Below, in pieces: positions 37,701 to 44,704 of a stretch of DNA of 64,000 nucleotides (position 1 is its first letter; each line of letters opens with the position of its first letter). Origin of the DNA: Palleniella muris (lineage in GTDB: Bacteria; Bacteroidota; Bacteroidia; Bacteroidales; Bacteroidaceae); assembly GCF_004792655.1 (NCBI RefSeq), contig NZ_SRZC01000021.1, positions 1-64,000 of the forward strand. The letters are read 5' to 3'. The position numbers and the translations under genes are program-made. The notes beneath the pieces were generated by a model, which was not told where the DNA came from, did not search any database, and saw nothing but the letters and a program-made list of their open reading frames with translations.

Positions 37701-37971
37701 CCACCATGTCCCAGAACGCCGGTGTCAGCTGGTTAGCCTGTCCGTTGTACTCCGGTCTTCGCTCCGAACTGTAGATAGGCATGAGATATGTTCCGCGCAG
37801 TCCTGCGTCCTTCATTGCCACGAGGTCAGCCTGTATGGCAGGTTTTGACACCGCTCCGTACATCCAGTACCAGAAGCAGAACGGTGAATAGGTTCGTTGT
37901 GCCATGCAGCTCGATGTTGGCATTGCCGCAATGGCTGTCGCTATGATAGCGAGCAAGAAATGTTTCTTCAT
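34741..37971 (-). CDS. glycoside hydrolase family 106 alpha-L-rhamnosidase
   Basis: 1076 residues with signal peptide to SSCMAQ; a cysteine at ~22 could alternatively be lipidated. The beginning FCFWYWMYGAVSKPAIQADL and GIHICDGFALAGGPWFTPEESMQ are typical of GH106. The central barrel has YLHVDSWECGCQNWSTNF, where family catalytic glutamates are found, and a C-terminal jelly roll has LRYFSGHGKYSTTVKLKK and WVNGIDCGIVWTAPYEA. It releases terminal rhamnose from rhamnogalacturonan. It lies in a tight minus-strand operon, 10 nt after the aminotransferase gene. Confidence 0.88.
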   Translation of the reverse strand: MKKHFLLAIIATAIAAMPTSSCMAQRTYSPFCFWYWMYGAVSKPAIQADLVAMKDAGLRGTYLMPIYSSERRPEYNGQANQLTPAFWDMVGYSMQQCDSLGLELGIHICDGFALAGGPWFTPEESMQKVVWTEEIVEVGMDKSNAKASKKYGKKAKMAAPYKFRLDAYKGEGYKDIAAFAVPIKHKVDEVKATNMAMSDGVTSDEKNIIRANAPCSFSFDFPNGTVVRTVEITPSGTNIQNQRLKVEYSLDGKTFNYITTFTPARQGWQNTAAAATFTLPEYIKNNANSPLTLRFSWSPDGTEPGSEDLDAAKWKPTLRLKGIRFFQNPKIHQWEGKAAYAWRVAEETTDKQVPAEFCPTLYDIIPLEMSEDGTVSIPANCPGTYHIIRMGHCSTGQMNATAGGGKGLECDKFSKAAVNKLVDNWFCKFMELPHSNTVKYLHVDSWECGCQNWSTNFAEEFRARRGYDIKRWLPLFAGIPVVSASESERVLRDVRLTINELIHDVFFTTVRERAHKMGMQFSSESIAPTMVADGLDHYKYADFPMGEYWLNSPTHDKPNDMLDAISGAHIYGKNIVQAEGFTEVRGVWDEDPASIKTLLDRNFALGMNRLFFHVNTHNPWMDKKPGMTLDGIGLFFQRDQTWMPEAKPFVDYITRCSALLQQGRPVQDIAVYTGDEMPRRSVLPERLVSMLPGIFGKERVASEAKRLANVGQPMEVSPVGVNHSAGIVDPKDWANCMRGYQYDSFNPDVLLNLATAKDGCMVLPGGAKYRIVVVPGVRPMNPDGIIGKEAKAKIEELRKAGVAVIDKTFTDDDFSRYGLKRDAVLPNGIAYTHRSANNGEIYFISNQKNGDVTFTAQFRDTANGTPYIYNAVDNTVSAWSSETISLPANGSCFVLFPKNSIAEMLSCLPEQPAEKTEVTAKPEREPIALTNPYTLTLKEAGATMTLDALKSWTEIEEGNLRYFSGHGKYSTTVKLKKKPSGNEKLQLGKVINIAHVWVNGIDCGIVWTAPYEANIGKALKKGVNTIEIEVVNTWANALRGMDEGKAPYDGIWTNAKYRMDKPHLLPAGLLGPVTIK

Positions 37972-37981
37972 GATTATGTTA

Positions 37982-39166
37982 TTATTGTTTTACTGCTTCA
38001 ACCATCAGGTTTATCGCCTCATTCACCACAGAGCGCGGACAAGCGATGTTCATGCGCATATAGCCTTTGCCGAGACTGCCGAACATGTCTCCACTGTTGA
38101 AGGCGAGATGCGCCTTGTCGGCAAAGAAACGGACGAGTTCCGACTGCTCTTTCATACCCTTTTCCTCCATCAGTTTGCGGCAATCGAGGAACACAAGGAA
38201 GGACGCTTCCGGCTTTATCGGTGTTATTTGAGGACATTCCTCGGCAAGTCTTGCGCAGAGAAGGTCGATGTTTTCTTCCACATAAGCAAGCATCTCCCTG
38301 CGCCATTCGTCACCCTCCTCACTGTAGCAAGCTGCCACACAGTCGTAAGCAAACACATTGCCTGCATCCTGGTCAGTGCCCCAAATGTAGCCAAAATACT
38401 TCTCTCTGATGTCAGGATTAAAGACAATCGCCTGCGCAGCGACCACTCCCGGCATGTTGAACACCTTCGACGGAGCCTGCAAAGTGATACTGTTCATGCG
38501 CGCATCTTCACTCACTGTGGCAAATGGGATGTGTTTCCTGCCGTGAAGAACCATGTCGCAATGAATCTCATCGCTTATGACAAGCACACCTTCTTCGGCA
38601 CAAATCTGCGCGACAGTCTGCAAATCTTCCTTCGACCAGCATATTCCGGCAGGGTTGTGAGGGTTGCAGAGAATCATCATTTTGCAGCCCTCTATGTCCT
38701 TGCGGAGCTGCTCAAAGTCCATCTCAAAGCTGCTTCCCACCCTGCGGAGCGGTGACATCACCACCTTTCTGCCTGTCGCTTCGGGGACAATGCGGAAAGG
38801 ATGATACACCGGCTGCTGTATGAGAATCTTGTCATTCTTCTCCGTAAACACCTGCACTGCAAGCAGAATGCCGGCGACAACGCCCGGGATGTAGTTGACA
38901 TTCTCATTGGTTATCTCCATGCCGTAATGCTCTTTTGACCAGCGGCATATAGAGTCATAGTACCTGTCGTGTGTGCATGTGTAGCCAAGAACACCCTGAT
39001 TGGCGCGCTTCTCTATGGCTTTCACGACAAAAGGAGGCGTGCGGAAGTTCATGTCTGCCACCCACATAGGCAGCACATCGTCCCTTCCGCAGATGTCCTT
39101 GACGTATTTCAGTTTCATGCTGTCTGTCCCTTCGCGCGGGACAATCTCATCGAAGTCGTATTTCAT
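37982..39166 (-). CDS. MalY/PatB-type PLP aminotransferase-fold enzyme (C-S lyase)
   Basis: 394 residues, typical length. Fold type I PLP enzyme: VLPMWVADMNFRTPPFVVKA and GYTCTHDRYYDSICRW are MalY/PatB hallmarks, ILCNPHNPAGICWS binds the cofactor phosphate and APSKVFNMPG contains the PLP lysine. It likely cleaves cystathionine or cysteine, releasing pyruvate and ammonia. It is cytoplasmic, so its place directly upstream of GH106 (10 nt) in the same operon is probably transcriptional convenience rather than pathway logic. Confidence 0.85.
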   Translation of the reverse strand: MKYDFDEIVPREGTDSMKLKYVKDICGRDDVLPMWVADMNFRTPPFVVKAIEKRANQGVLGYTCTHDRYYDSICRWSKEHYGMEITNENVNYIPGVVAGILLAVQVFTEKNDKILIQQPVYHPFRIVPEATGRKVVMSPLRRVGSSFEMDFEQLRKDIEGCKMMILCNPHNPAGICWSKEDLQTVAQICAEEGVLVISDEIHCDMVLHGRKHIPFATVSEDARMNSITLQAPSKVFNMPGVVAAQAIVFNPDIREKYFGYIWGTDQDAGNVFAYDCVAACYSEEGDEWRREMLAYVEENIDLLCARLAEECPQITPIKPEASFLVFLDCRKLMEEKGMKEQSELVRFFADKAHLAFNSGDMFGSLGKGYMRMNIACPRSVVNEAINLMVEAVKQ

Positions 39167-39220
39167 AATGTTTGTTAGTTTGTTTTCTCTGTTAGTATCG
39201 TGTGCCGCAAGGCAGGAAAA

Positions 39221-39937
39221 TCATGGCAGCAAGTCCTTGTGTATGTTGCGCATGGAGTTCCAAAGACTGTAGCGCGCCTCCGGATTCATCTCCTCCAGCC
39301 TATGGAACATCTCTGTCATGCTCTGCCTTCTCGTGACCTGTTCGTAAGGACAGGCGGTTTTCAGCTTCTCAAACCCCTCAGTCTCAGCCACGGTGGTGAT
39401 GAGATTTTCCGGCACAAGGCATAGCGGACGGATGACAGTGACAGGATAATGTTCCATGGTCAGCCGTGGCAGCATGGTCTGTATTGACCCTTCAAAGGTC
39501 ATGTTCATCAGCAGAGTGACAAGGATGTCGTCCTGATGATGTCCCAAAGCGATCTTGTTGAAGTCGTTTTCCTTGGCAAAAGAGAAGAGAGTTTTTCGCC
39601 TCGCCCATGAGCAAAGGAAGCACCGAGGCTTCTTGCTGCCCTCCCGTTCCTCAAAGGACGCATGGAGAATGTGCAGTTTCACGCCAAGGTTCTCACAGAA
39701 CCGGCTGAGATAACTGCGGTCAGTCTCGTATGGAATGTTGTCCATAAGCACATGCGCCACCTCCACACTGATGCGCGGTTTGTAGATTCTCTGCTGCCCG
39801 GCGAGCAGCCTGACAAGTTCGAGGGAGTCCTTTCCGCCGGATAGGGCTATGAGAATCCTGTCCCCATCCTCCAGCAACCCATACTCGGCGCAGCCCTTTC
39901 GGAACAACTTCTGTATCTTTCTTTCCTCCGGAATCAT
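39221..39937 (-). CDS. TtcA-type PP-loop ATPase (tRNA 2-thiolation family)
   Basis: 238 residues from MIPEERKIQKLFRKGCAEYG at 39937, which overlaps the stop of the preceding glycosyltransferase (ATGA). The PP-loop SGGKDS is in ILIALSGGKDSLELV. A CxxC in PRCFLCSWARR and the later HHQDDILVTLLMN match TtcA/TtuA proteins that adenylate tRNA for sulfur transfer, often with an iron-sulfur cluster. The exact tRNA position is not determinable from sequence alone. Confidence 0.85.
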   Translation of the reverse strand: MIPEERKIQKLFRKGCAEYGLLEDGDRILIALSGGKDSLELVRLLAGQQRIYKPRISVEVAHVLMDNIPYETDRSYLSRFCENLGVKLHILHASFEEREGSKKPRCFLCSWARRKTLFSFAKENDFNKIALGHHQDDILVTLLMNMTFEGSIQTMLPRLTMEHYPVTVIRPLCLVPENLITTVAETEGFEKLKTACPYEQVTRRQSMTEMFHRLEEMNPEARYSLWNSMRNIHKDLLP

Positions 39938-40683
39938 TTCTTTATGAAGCCTCTGATTACAAACCAAGCGTGCATCGCCACGGTAGTGACAATGCCATAG
40001 TGCTCCCTCATCGTGTGGAAACGCTCAAGAAGTGATGCGCGGTGGTTCTTCACGCTCATGCCTCCGGCAAGATAACGGCAGAGGACACGGTGCGTGTTCC
40101 ATGTCGTCATGCCACGCTTCTCACCCTCTTTCATGATGCGTATGCACCAATCGACATCACCCGAAATCCTGTATCTCAGGTTGTATGGTGTCTGTTTCGC
40201 CAATTCCGTGTTGGCGTAAAACGCCTGATGACACACCAGCATGCCATTGCGGAACGAACGCCAAGTGAGCTTTTCCGGAGCCTGAAGCCTGCGGTGGCGC
40301 AGGAAATTGCCGTTGTCGTCCACGATGTCCGTCTCTCCATACACAACGCTGTGCCCCGAAGGAAACTCCCGAATGGCATCGTCCGTCAGCATATCCCCGG
40401 CGTTAAGGAAACAAAGATAGGCTCCCGTAGCCCTGCCGATGCCCTTGTTCATGGCGTCATACAGCCCTTTGTCCGGTTCGCTCTGTATCGTTACGGTGTG
40501 CCCGTTATGCATTGTGTCGCTCTGTGTCTTGTATTTTTCGGCAATTGAGACGGTTGAATCGGAACTCGCACCGTCGATTATGATGTGTTCGATGTCGGCA
40601 TACGGCTGCCGGAGGACACTGTCAAGAGTCCTCTGCAAGACGCTCTCCGCGTTGTATGTGCAGGTGATGAGAGTAATCTTCAC
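39934..40683 (-). CDS. family 2 glycosyltransferase
   Basis: 249 residues if the start is the GTG at 40683 (V/M-KITLITCTYN, the conserved family N-terminus). An in-frame ATG at 40737 would add 18 residues. GT-A motifs are ITCTYNAESVLQRTLDSVLR, IIIDGASSDSTVSIAEKY and GLYDAMNKGIGRATGAYLCF with LNAGDML (DxD-like). It transfers a sugar to a cell-surface glycan of unknown identity. It is the first gene of the minus operon. A -7 box lies at 40789-40796. Confidence 0.85.
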   Translation of the reverse strand: MKITLITCTYNAESVLQRTLDSVLRQPYADIEHIIIDGASSDSTVSIAEKYKTQSDTMHNGHTVTIQSEPDKGLYDAMNKGIGRATGAYLCFLNAGDMLTDDAIREFPSGHSVVYGETDIVDDNGNFLRHRRLQAPEKLTWRSFRNGMLVCHQAFYANTELAKQTPYNLRYRISGDVDWCIRIMKEGEKRGMTTWNTHRVLCRYLAGGMSVKNHRASLLERFHTMREHYGIVTTVAMHAWFVIRGFIKK

Positions 40684-40788
40684 TTGTTTTGTTTTCGATA
40701 GTTTGATAGTCGATGCAATCCCCAAAGCGGCGGACAATGGCTTGTGTCATATGGAAACCATGTCCGTGCGCTGCAGGTTTGACGAGTA

Positions 40789-40796
40789 CAAAGTTA
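40789..40796 (-). promoter_or_regulatory. -7 box of the GT2-to-GH2 minus operon
   Basis: Minus-strand TAACTTTG (40796-40789), followed by about 100 nt of leader before the GTG start. The -33 position is not a good match. Confidence 0.5.
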
Positions 40797-40983
40797 CTAA
40801 TTTTTTTTTGATTGCCTGCTATTTTTATAAAGATTTTGACATTCGCGCGATTAAATATGTGCAGAATGAAGTTGGATGGTGTGAAGAAATATTTTTCGGA
40901 CTTTCGTTTTGTAAGCAAAACTGCGTTATGGCTTGATGAATGTATGGCTGTTTGTGCGTTTTTGTAAACCAAAAACAAAACGT

Positions 40984-41102
40984 ATGTTAAATAAGAGGTG
41001 GTTTTTCGAAAGCTAACCTTTTGGCTTGTGAAACGTTATCTTTTGCCAAGCGAAAGGTAACGCTTTGTAATGCAAAAGCTAACCTTTCGTTTTGTCAAGT
41101 GA
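40984..41102. repeat. 22-bp-period array, copy C
   Basis: Units start at 41006, 41028, 41050 and 41072, an exact 22-bp period (for example gtgaaacgttatcttttgc, gcgaaaggtaacgctttgt). atgttaaat precedes in phase at 40984, and ttttgtca follows, as in copy B. It lies between the two divergent pectin operons, about 110 bp before the plus-strand -7 box. Confidence 0.8.
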
Positions 41103-41210
41103 TTCGGAATGAATGGTGGAATGACGGCGGAAATGTGCAAAACATTGTCTTATCTTCAAGTCTTAACATACTTTTACATTCTTACGTATGCAAACTTGGA
41201 AAATAATTAG

Positions 41211-41218
41211 TAACTTTG
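41211..41218 (+). promoter_or_regulatory. -7 box of the GH145-like/GH78 operon
   Basis: TAACTTTG, 50 nt before the start codon at 41269. There is no good TTTG at the -33 position, so activation by a regulator is likely needed (inference). Confidence 0.5.
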
Positions 41219-41268
41219 CCAACATCATAACCTTATGTGCATAAAGAATCAAACTAACAGATTATAAA

Positions 41269-44200
41269 ATGACCAACATCAAATCACCGATTACCGCCTC
41301 CCTGATGAAGGCGGCGTTGTGTATGTGTTCCGTATTCTGTGTGCAGGGAGCTTCCGCACAAGTCTACTATACGGGCACTCAACTGAGCAACCCTAACCAC
41401 CACGACGGCCAGTTGTCACCGGTCGTTGGCGTGCATAACATCCAGATTATGCGTGCCAACCGTGAGCATCCTTCCGCAGAAAACGGTTTCGGATGGACAT
41501 ACAACCACCAGCCGATGATGGCTTATTGGAAAGGGAAATTCTATGTCCACTACCTCTGTGACCCGAAGGACGAGCAGGTTCCTCCGTCACATACCCTTGT
41601 GCAAAGCTCCAAGGACGGCTATTCATGGTCGGTGCCTGAGATGCTTTTCCCTGAGTACGACGTGCCTGACGGATTCACAAAGAAGGGCGTGGAAGGCGTT
41701 GCCAAGAACCTGAAGGCGGTGATGCACCAGCGCATGGGTTGGTATGTCTCTTCCGAAAACCGCCTCTACGCCATCGGTTCTTACGGCGTCTGCATGTCCA
41801 AGAAGGACCATAACAACGACGGAAACGGTATCGGACGTGTCATCCGCGAGATAAAGGAGGACGGCACAATGGGCAAGATATATTTCATATACTATAACCA
41901 CGACTTCAACGAGAAGAACACCGACTTCCCTAACTACCGCAAGGGCGACAAGCATCTGCGCAAGGCGGTGGCGGAAATCTATGCCAATCCGCGCATCCGC
42001 ATGCAGTGGGTGGAGGAAGCGGACAGAGACGAGAAACTCATTCCGCTGAACAAACCTTACAAGGCTTATAACGACTACACGTTGCCTGACGGCAGGATTG
42101 TGGCGCTTTGGAAGCACGCCCTGACAAGTGTCTCTTCCGACGGCGGCAACACATGGTCACAGCCAATCGAGCGTGCGAAAGGCTTTGTGAACAGCAATGC
42201 CAAGATTTGGGGACAGCGTCTGTCCGACGGCACTTATGCGACTGTCTATAATCCTTCCGAGTTCCGTTGGCCTTTGGCTATCTCTCTGTCTTCCGACGGT
42301 CTGGAGTACACCACCCTGAACCTTGTGACAGGTGAGATTCCGCCGATGCGTTACGGAGGAAACTACAAGTCATTCGGCCCGCAGTATGTGCGTGGTATTC
42401 AGGAAGGCAACGGCGAACCGGCAGACGGCGACATGTGGCTGACCTACTCCATGAACAAGGAGGACATGTGGGTGGCACGCGTCCCCGTCCCCGTGCAGAT
42501 TGATGCGACAGCTCACGCCAACGATGACTTTACGAAATGCAAGTCGCTTGCCGACCTTACGGCGTGGAACATCTATTCTCCGATAGAGGCTCCCGTGGGT
42601 CTTGACGGCAAATGGATGACACTTTCCGACAAGGACAAATTTGATTACTGCCGTGTGGAGAGGAAGATTCCGGCATCAAAGAAACTCGCCGTGGAGTTTG
42701 ACCTGAAGGCTTCGCAGAACAATCACGGCAGGCTTCAGGTTGAGTTCCTCGACAAGCAGGGCACCGCTTGCGGACGCCTTGAACTGACAGACGATGGGGA
42801 ACTCCGCAGCAAGGGTGGTGCACGATATGCGAAATGTGCGGCATACGAGGCGGGAAAAGAGTATCGTATCCGTGTCGAACTTAATGTTGAGCACCGCAAT
42901 TATACAGTCTTTGTCAACGGAAAGAAGACCGCAACTCGTATGCTCTTTGCTCCAGTGGAGAGCATTGAACGTGTGATGTTCCGCACAGGTGTGCAGCGCA
43001 CTTATCCTACTGTCGACACTCCGGCAGACTGGGACGGCATACTTCCTGACGCAGGTGAGCAGGACAAACTCGCGGTCTATGCCATTGCGAATTTCAAGTC
43101 TGAGGCTATTGTTGACGGAGGAGAGCTTGCCACTGACGGCACTCCTGCCGTTCTGGACTACGACAACTACAAGGGCTATGTCGATTATTTCAACAACATG
43201 GAGGACGAGAACATCGTTCAGGCCATTCCTAACAGTGAGGCATGGCAGTGGATGCGTGCCAACTGCCCGGCGTTTGAGTGCTCACAGAAGAATTTTGAGG
43301 AGATTTACTGGTATCGCTGGTGGACTCTCCGCAAGCATATCGAGAAGACTCCGGTCGGCTGGGCTATGACTGAGTTCCTTGTACAGCGTAACTATGCTGA
43401 CAAATGGAAGCTGATTTCCTCCGGCGTGGGTCACCATATCCATGAGTCACGTTGGCTCCGCAATCCGGAATATCTTGACCAAATCATCAACACTTGGTAC
43501 AAGGGCAACGAGGGAAAGCCAATGGCGAAGCTCACAGCTTACTCCTCATGGATTCCTTACAGTATCTGGCAGCGCTATCTTGTTGACGGCAGAAAGGATT
43601 GGGCGGTGTCTGTCCTTCCGTCAATGAAGTGGGAGATAGACGATTGGTATCATTGGAACCAATTCCGTCCGGACATGCCTTTCCCTGCAAAGAAGTCCGG
43701 TTACGGCAAGATAAGGAAGCGCAACGAGAAGGGAATCGACGGACTTTTCTGGCAGAGTGATGTCCGTGACGCCATGGAGGAGACAGTCTCCGGCTCACGC
43801 ACACAGCAGTTTATGCGCCCTTCTGTCAATGCTTACATGTACGGAAATGACATCGCGCTTGCCAATGTTGCCACTCTTGCAGGCGACAAGGCTCTCGCTG
43901 ACGAATACAATAACCGTGCTGAGGCTCTCCGCAAGCTGATTCTTGCAAACCTTTGGAACGAGAAAAGCAGTTTCTTTGAGACACATACAGGCGATTCACT
44001 CGCCAATGTGCGTGAGGCAATCGGCTACATGCCGTGGTACGTAAAGATGCCTTTGGACAATGGAAAGTACGGCGTTGCATGGCAGCAGGTTATGGATGAG
44101 CAGGGCTTCAACGCACCTTACGGACTGACAACAGCCGAGCGCCGTCACCCGGGATTCCGCACTCACGGTGTCGGAAAATGTGAGTGGGACGGTGCAATCT

Positions 44201-44688
44201 GGCCTTTTGCATCGGCACAGACACTCACAGGTATGATTAACTACCTTAATACAGAGCAGACATCTCCTTTGGCAGGTGTGAAGGATGCGTTCTTTGAGCA
44301 GATGGAGAAGTACGTTCAGGCGCAGCACATGCGCGGAAAACCGTACATCGGCGAGTATCAGGACGAGGTGACAGGTTATTGGCTGAAAGGCGATCAGGAG
44401 CGTTCACGCTACTACAACCACTCTACTTTCAATGACCTTCTTATCACCGGCATCTGCGGTCTCCAGCCACAGGCGGACAATACTGTCGTTGTCAACCCTC
44501 TTGTTCCTGAAGGAAAGTGGACATATTTCTGTCTTGACAATGTGCGTTACCATGGTCATGACATCACTATCCTTTACGACAAGGACGGCAGCCGCTATCA
44601 TCAGGGCAAGGGACTCATGGTCTTTGTTGACGGTAAGAAGAAGGCTTCCGCTGACGGAATAAAGAAGATAACCTGTAAGTTGGATTAA
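41269..44688 (+). CDS. two-enzyme fusion: GH145-like beta-propeller plus (alpha/alpha)6 glycosidase-like domain
   Basis: 1139 residues, with a signal peptide to ASAQ (~31). Residues ~32-410 resemble the seven-bladed propeller of GH145/ulvan-lyase-like proteins (YYTGTQLSNPNHHDGQLSPV, GWTYNHQPMMAYW, DGRIVALWKHALTSVSSDGG). Histidines 44-45 lie where GH145 uses an essential histidine (from memory of the family). Residues ~415-610 look like a concanavalin-type jelly roll. Residues ~640-1120 form an (alpha/alpha)6 barrel of the MGH1/six-hairpin type (GWAMTEFLVQRNY, GIDGLFWQSDVRDAMEETVS, CEWDGAIWPFASAQT). A role in removing rhamnose-glucuronate or related caps is plausible. It is the first gene of the plus operon. 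Confidence 0.6.
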   Translation: MTNIKSPITASLMKAALCMCSVFCVQGASAQVYYTGTQLSNPNHHDGQLSPVVGVHNIQIMRANREHPSAENGFGWTYNHQPMMAYWKGKFYVHYLCDPKDEQVPPSHTLVQSSKDGYSWSVPEMLFPEYDVPDGFTKKGVEGVAKNLKAVMHQRMGWYVSSENRLYAIGSYGVCMSKKDHNNDGNGIGRVIREIKEDGTMGKIYFIYYNHDFNEKNTDFPNYRKGDKHLRKAVAEIYANPRIRMQWVEEADRDEKLIPLNKPYKAYNDYTLPDGRIVALWKHALTSVSSDGGNTWSQPIERAKGFVNSNAKIWGQRLSDGTYATVYNPSEFRWPLAISLSSDGLEYTTLNLVTGEIPPMRYGGNYKSFGPQYVRGIQEGNGEPADGDMWLTYSMNKEDMWVARVPVPVQIDATAHANDDFTKCKSLADLTAWNIYSPIEAPVGLDGKWMTLSDKDKFDYCRVERKIPASKKLAVEFDLKASQNNHGRLQVEFLDKQGTACGRLELTDDGELRSKGGARYAKCAAYEAGKEYRIRVELNVEHRNYTVFVNGKKTATRMLFAPVESIERVMFRTGVQRTYPTVDTPADWDGILPDAGEQDKLAVYAIANFKSEAIVDGGELATDGTPAVLDYDNYKGYVDYFNNMEDENIVQAIPNSEAWQWMRANCPAFECSQKNFEEIYWYRWWTLRKHIEKTPVGWAMTEFLVQRNYADKWKLISSGVGHHIHESRWLRNPEYLDQIINTWYKGNEGKPMAKLTAYSSWIPYSIWQRYLVDGRKDWAVSVLPSMKWEIDDWYHWNQFRPDMPFPAKKSGYGKIRKRNEKGIDGLFWQSDVRDAMEETVSGSRTQQFMRPSVNAYMYGNDIALANVATLAGDKALADEYNNRAEALRKLILANLWNEKSSFFETHTGDSLANVREAIGYMPWYVKMPLDNGKYGVAWQQVMDEQGFNAPYGLTTAERRHPGFRTHGVGKCEWDGAIWPFASAQTLTGMINYLNTEQTSPLAGVKDAFFEQMEKYVQAQHMRGKPYIGEYQDEVTGYWLKGDQERSRYYNHSTFNDLLITGICGLQPQADNTVVVNPLVPEGKWTYFCLDNVRYHGHDITILYDKDGSRYHQGKGLMVFVDGKKKASADGIKKITCKLD

Positions 44689-44704
44689 TAAGAACAGGAT
44701 TATT

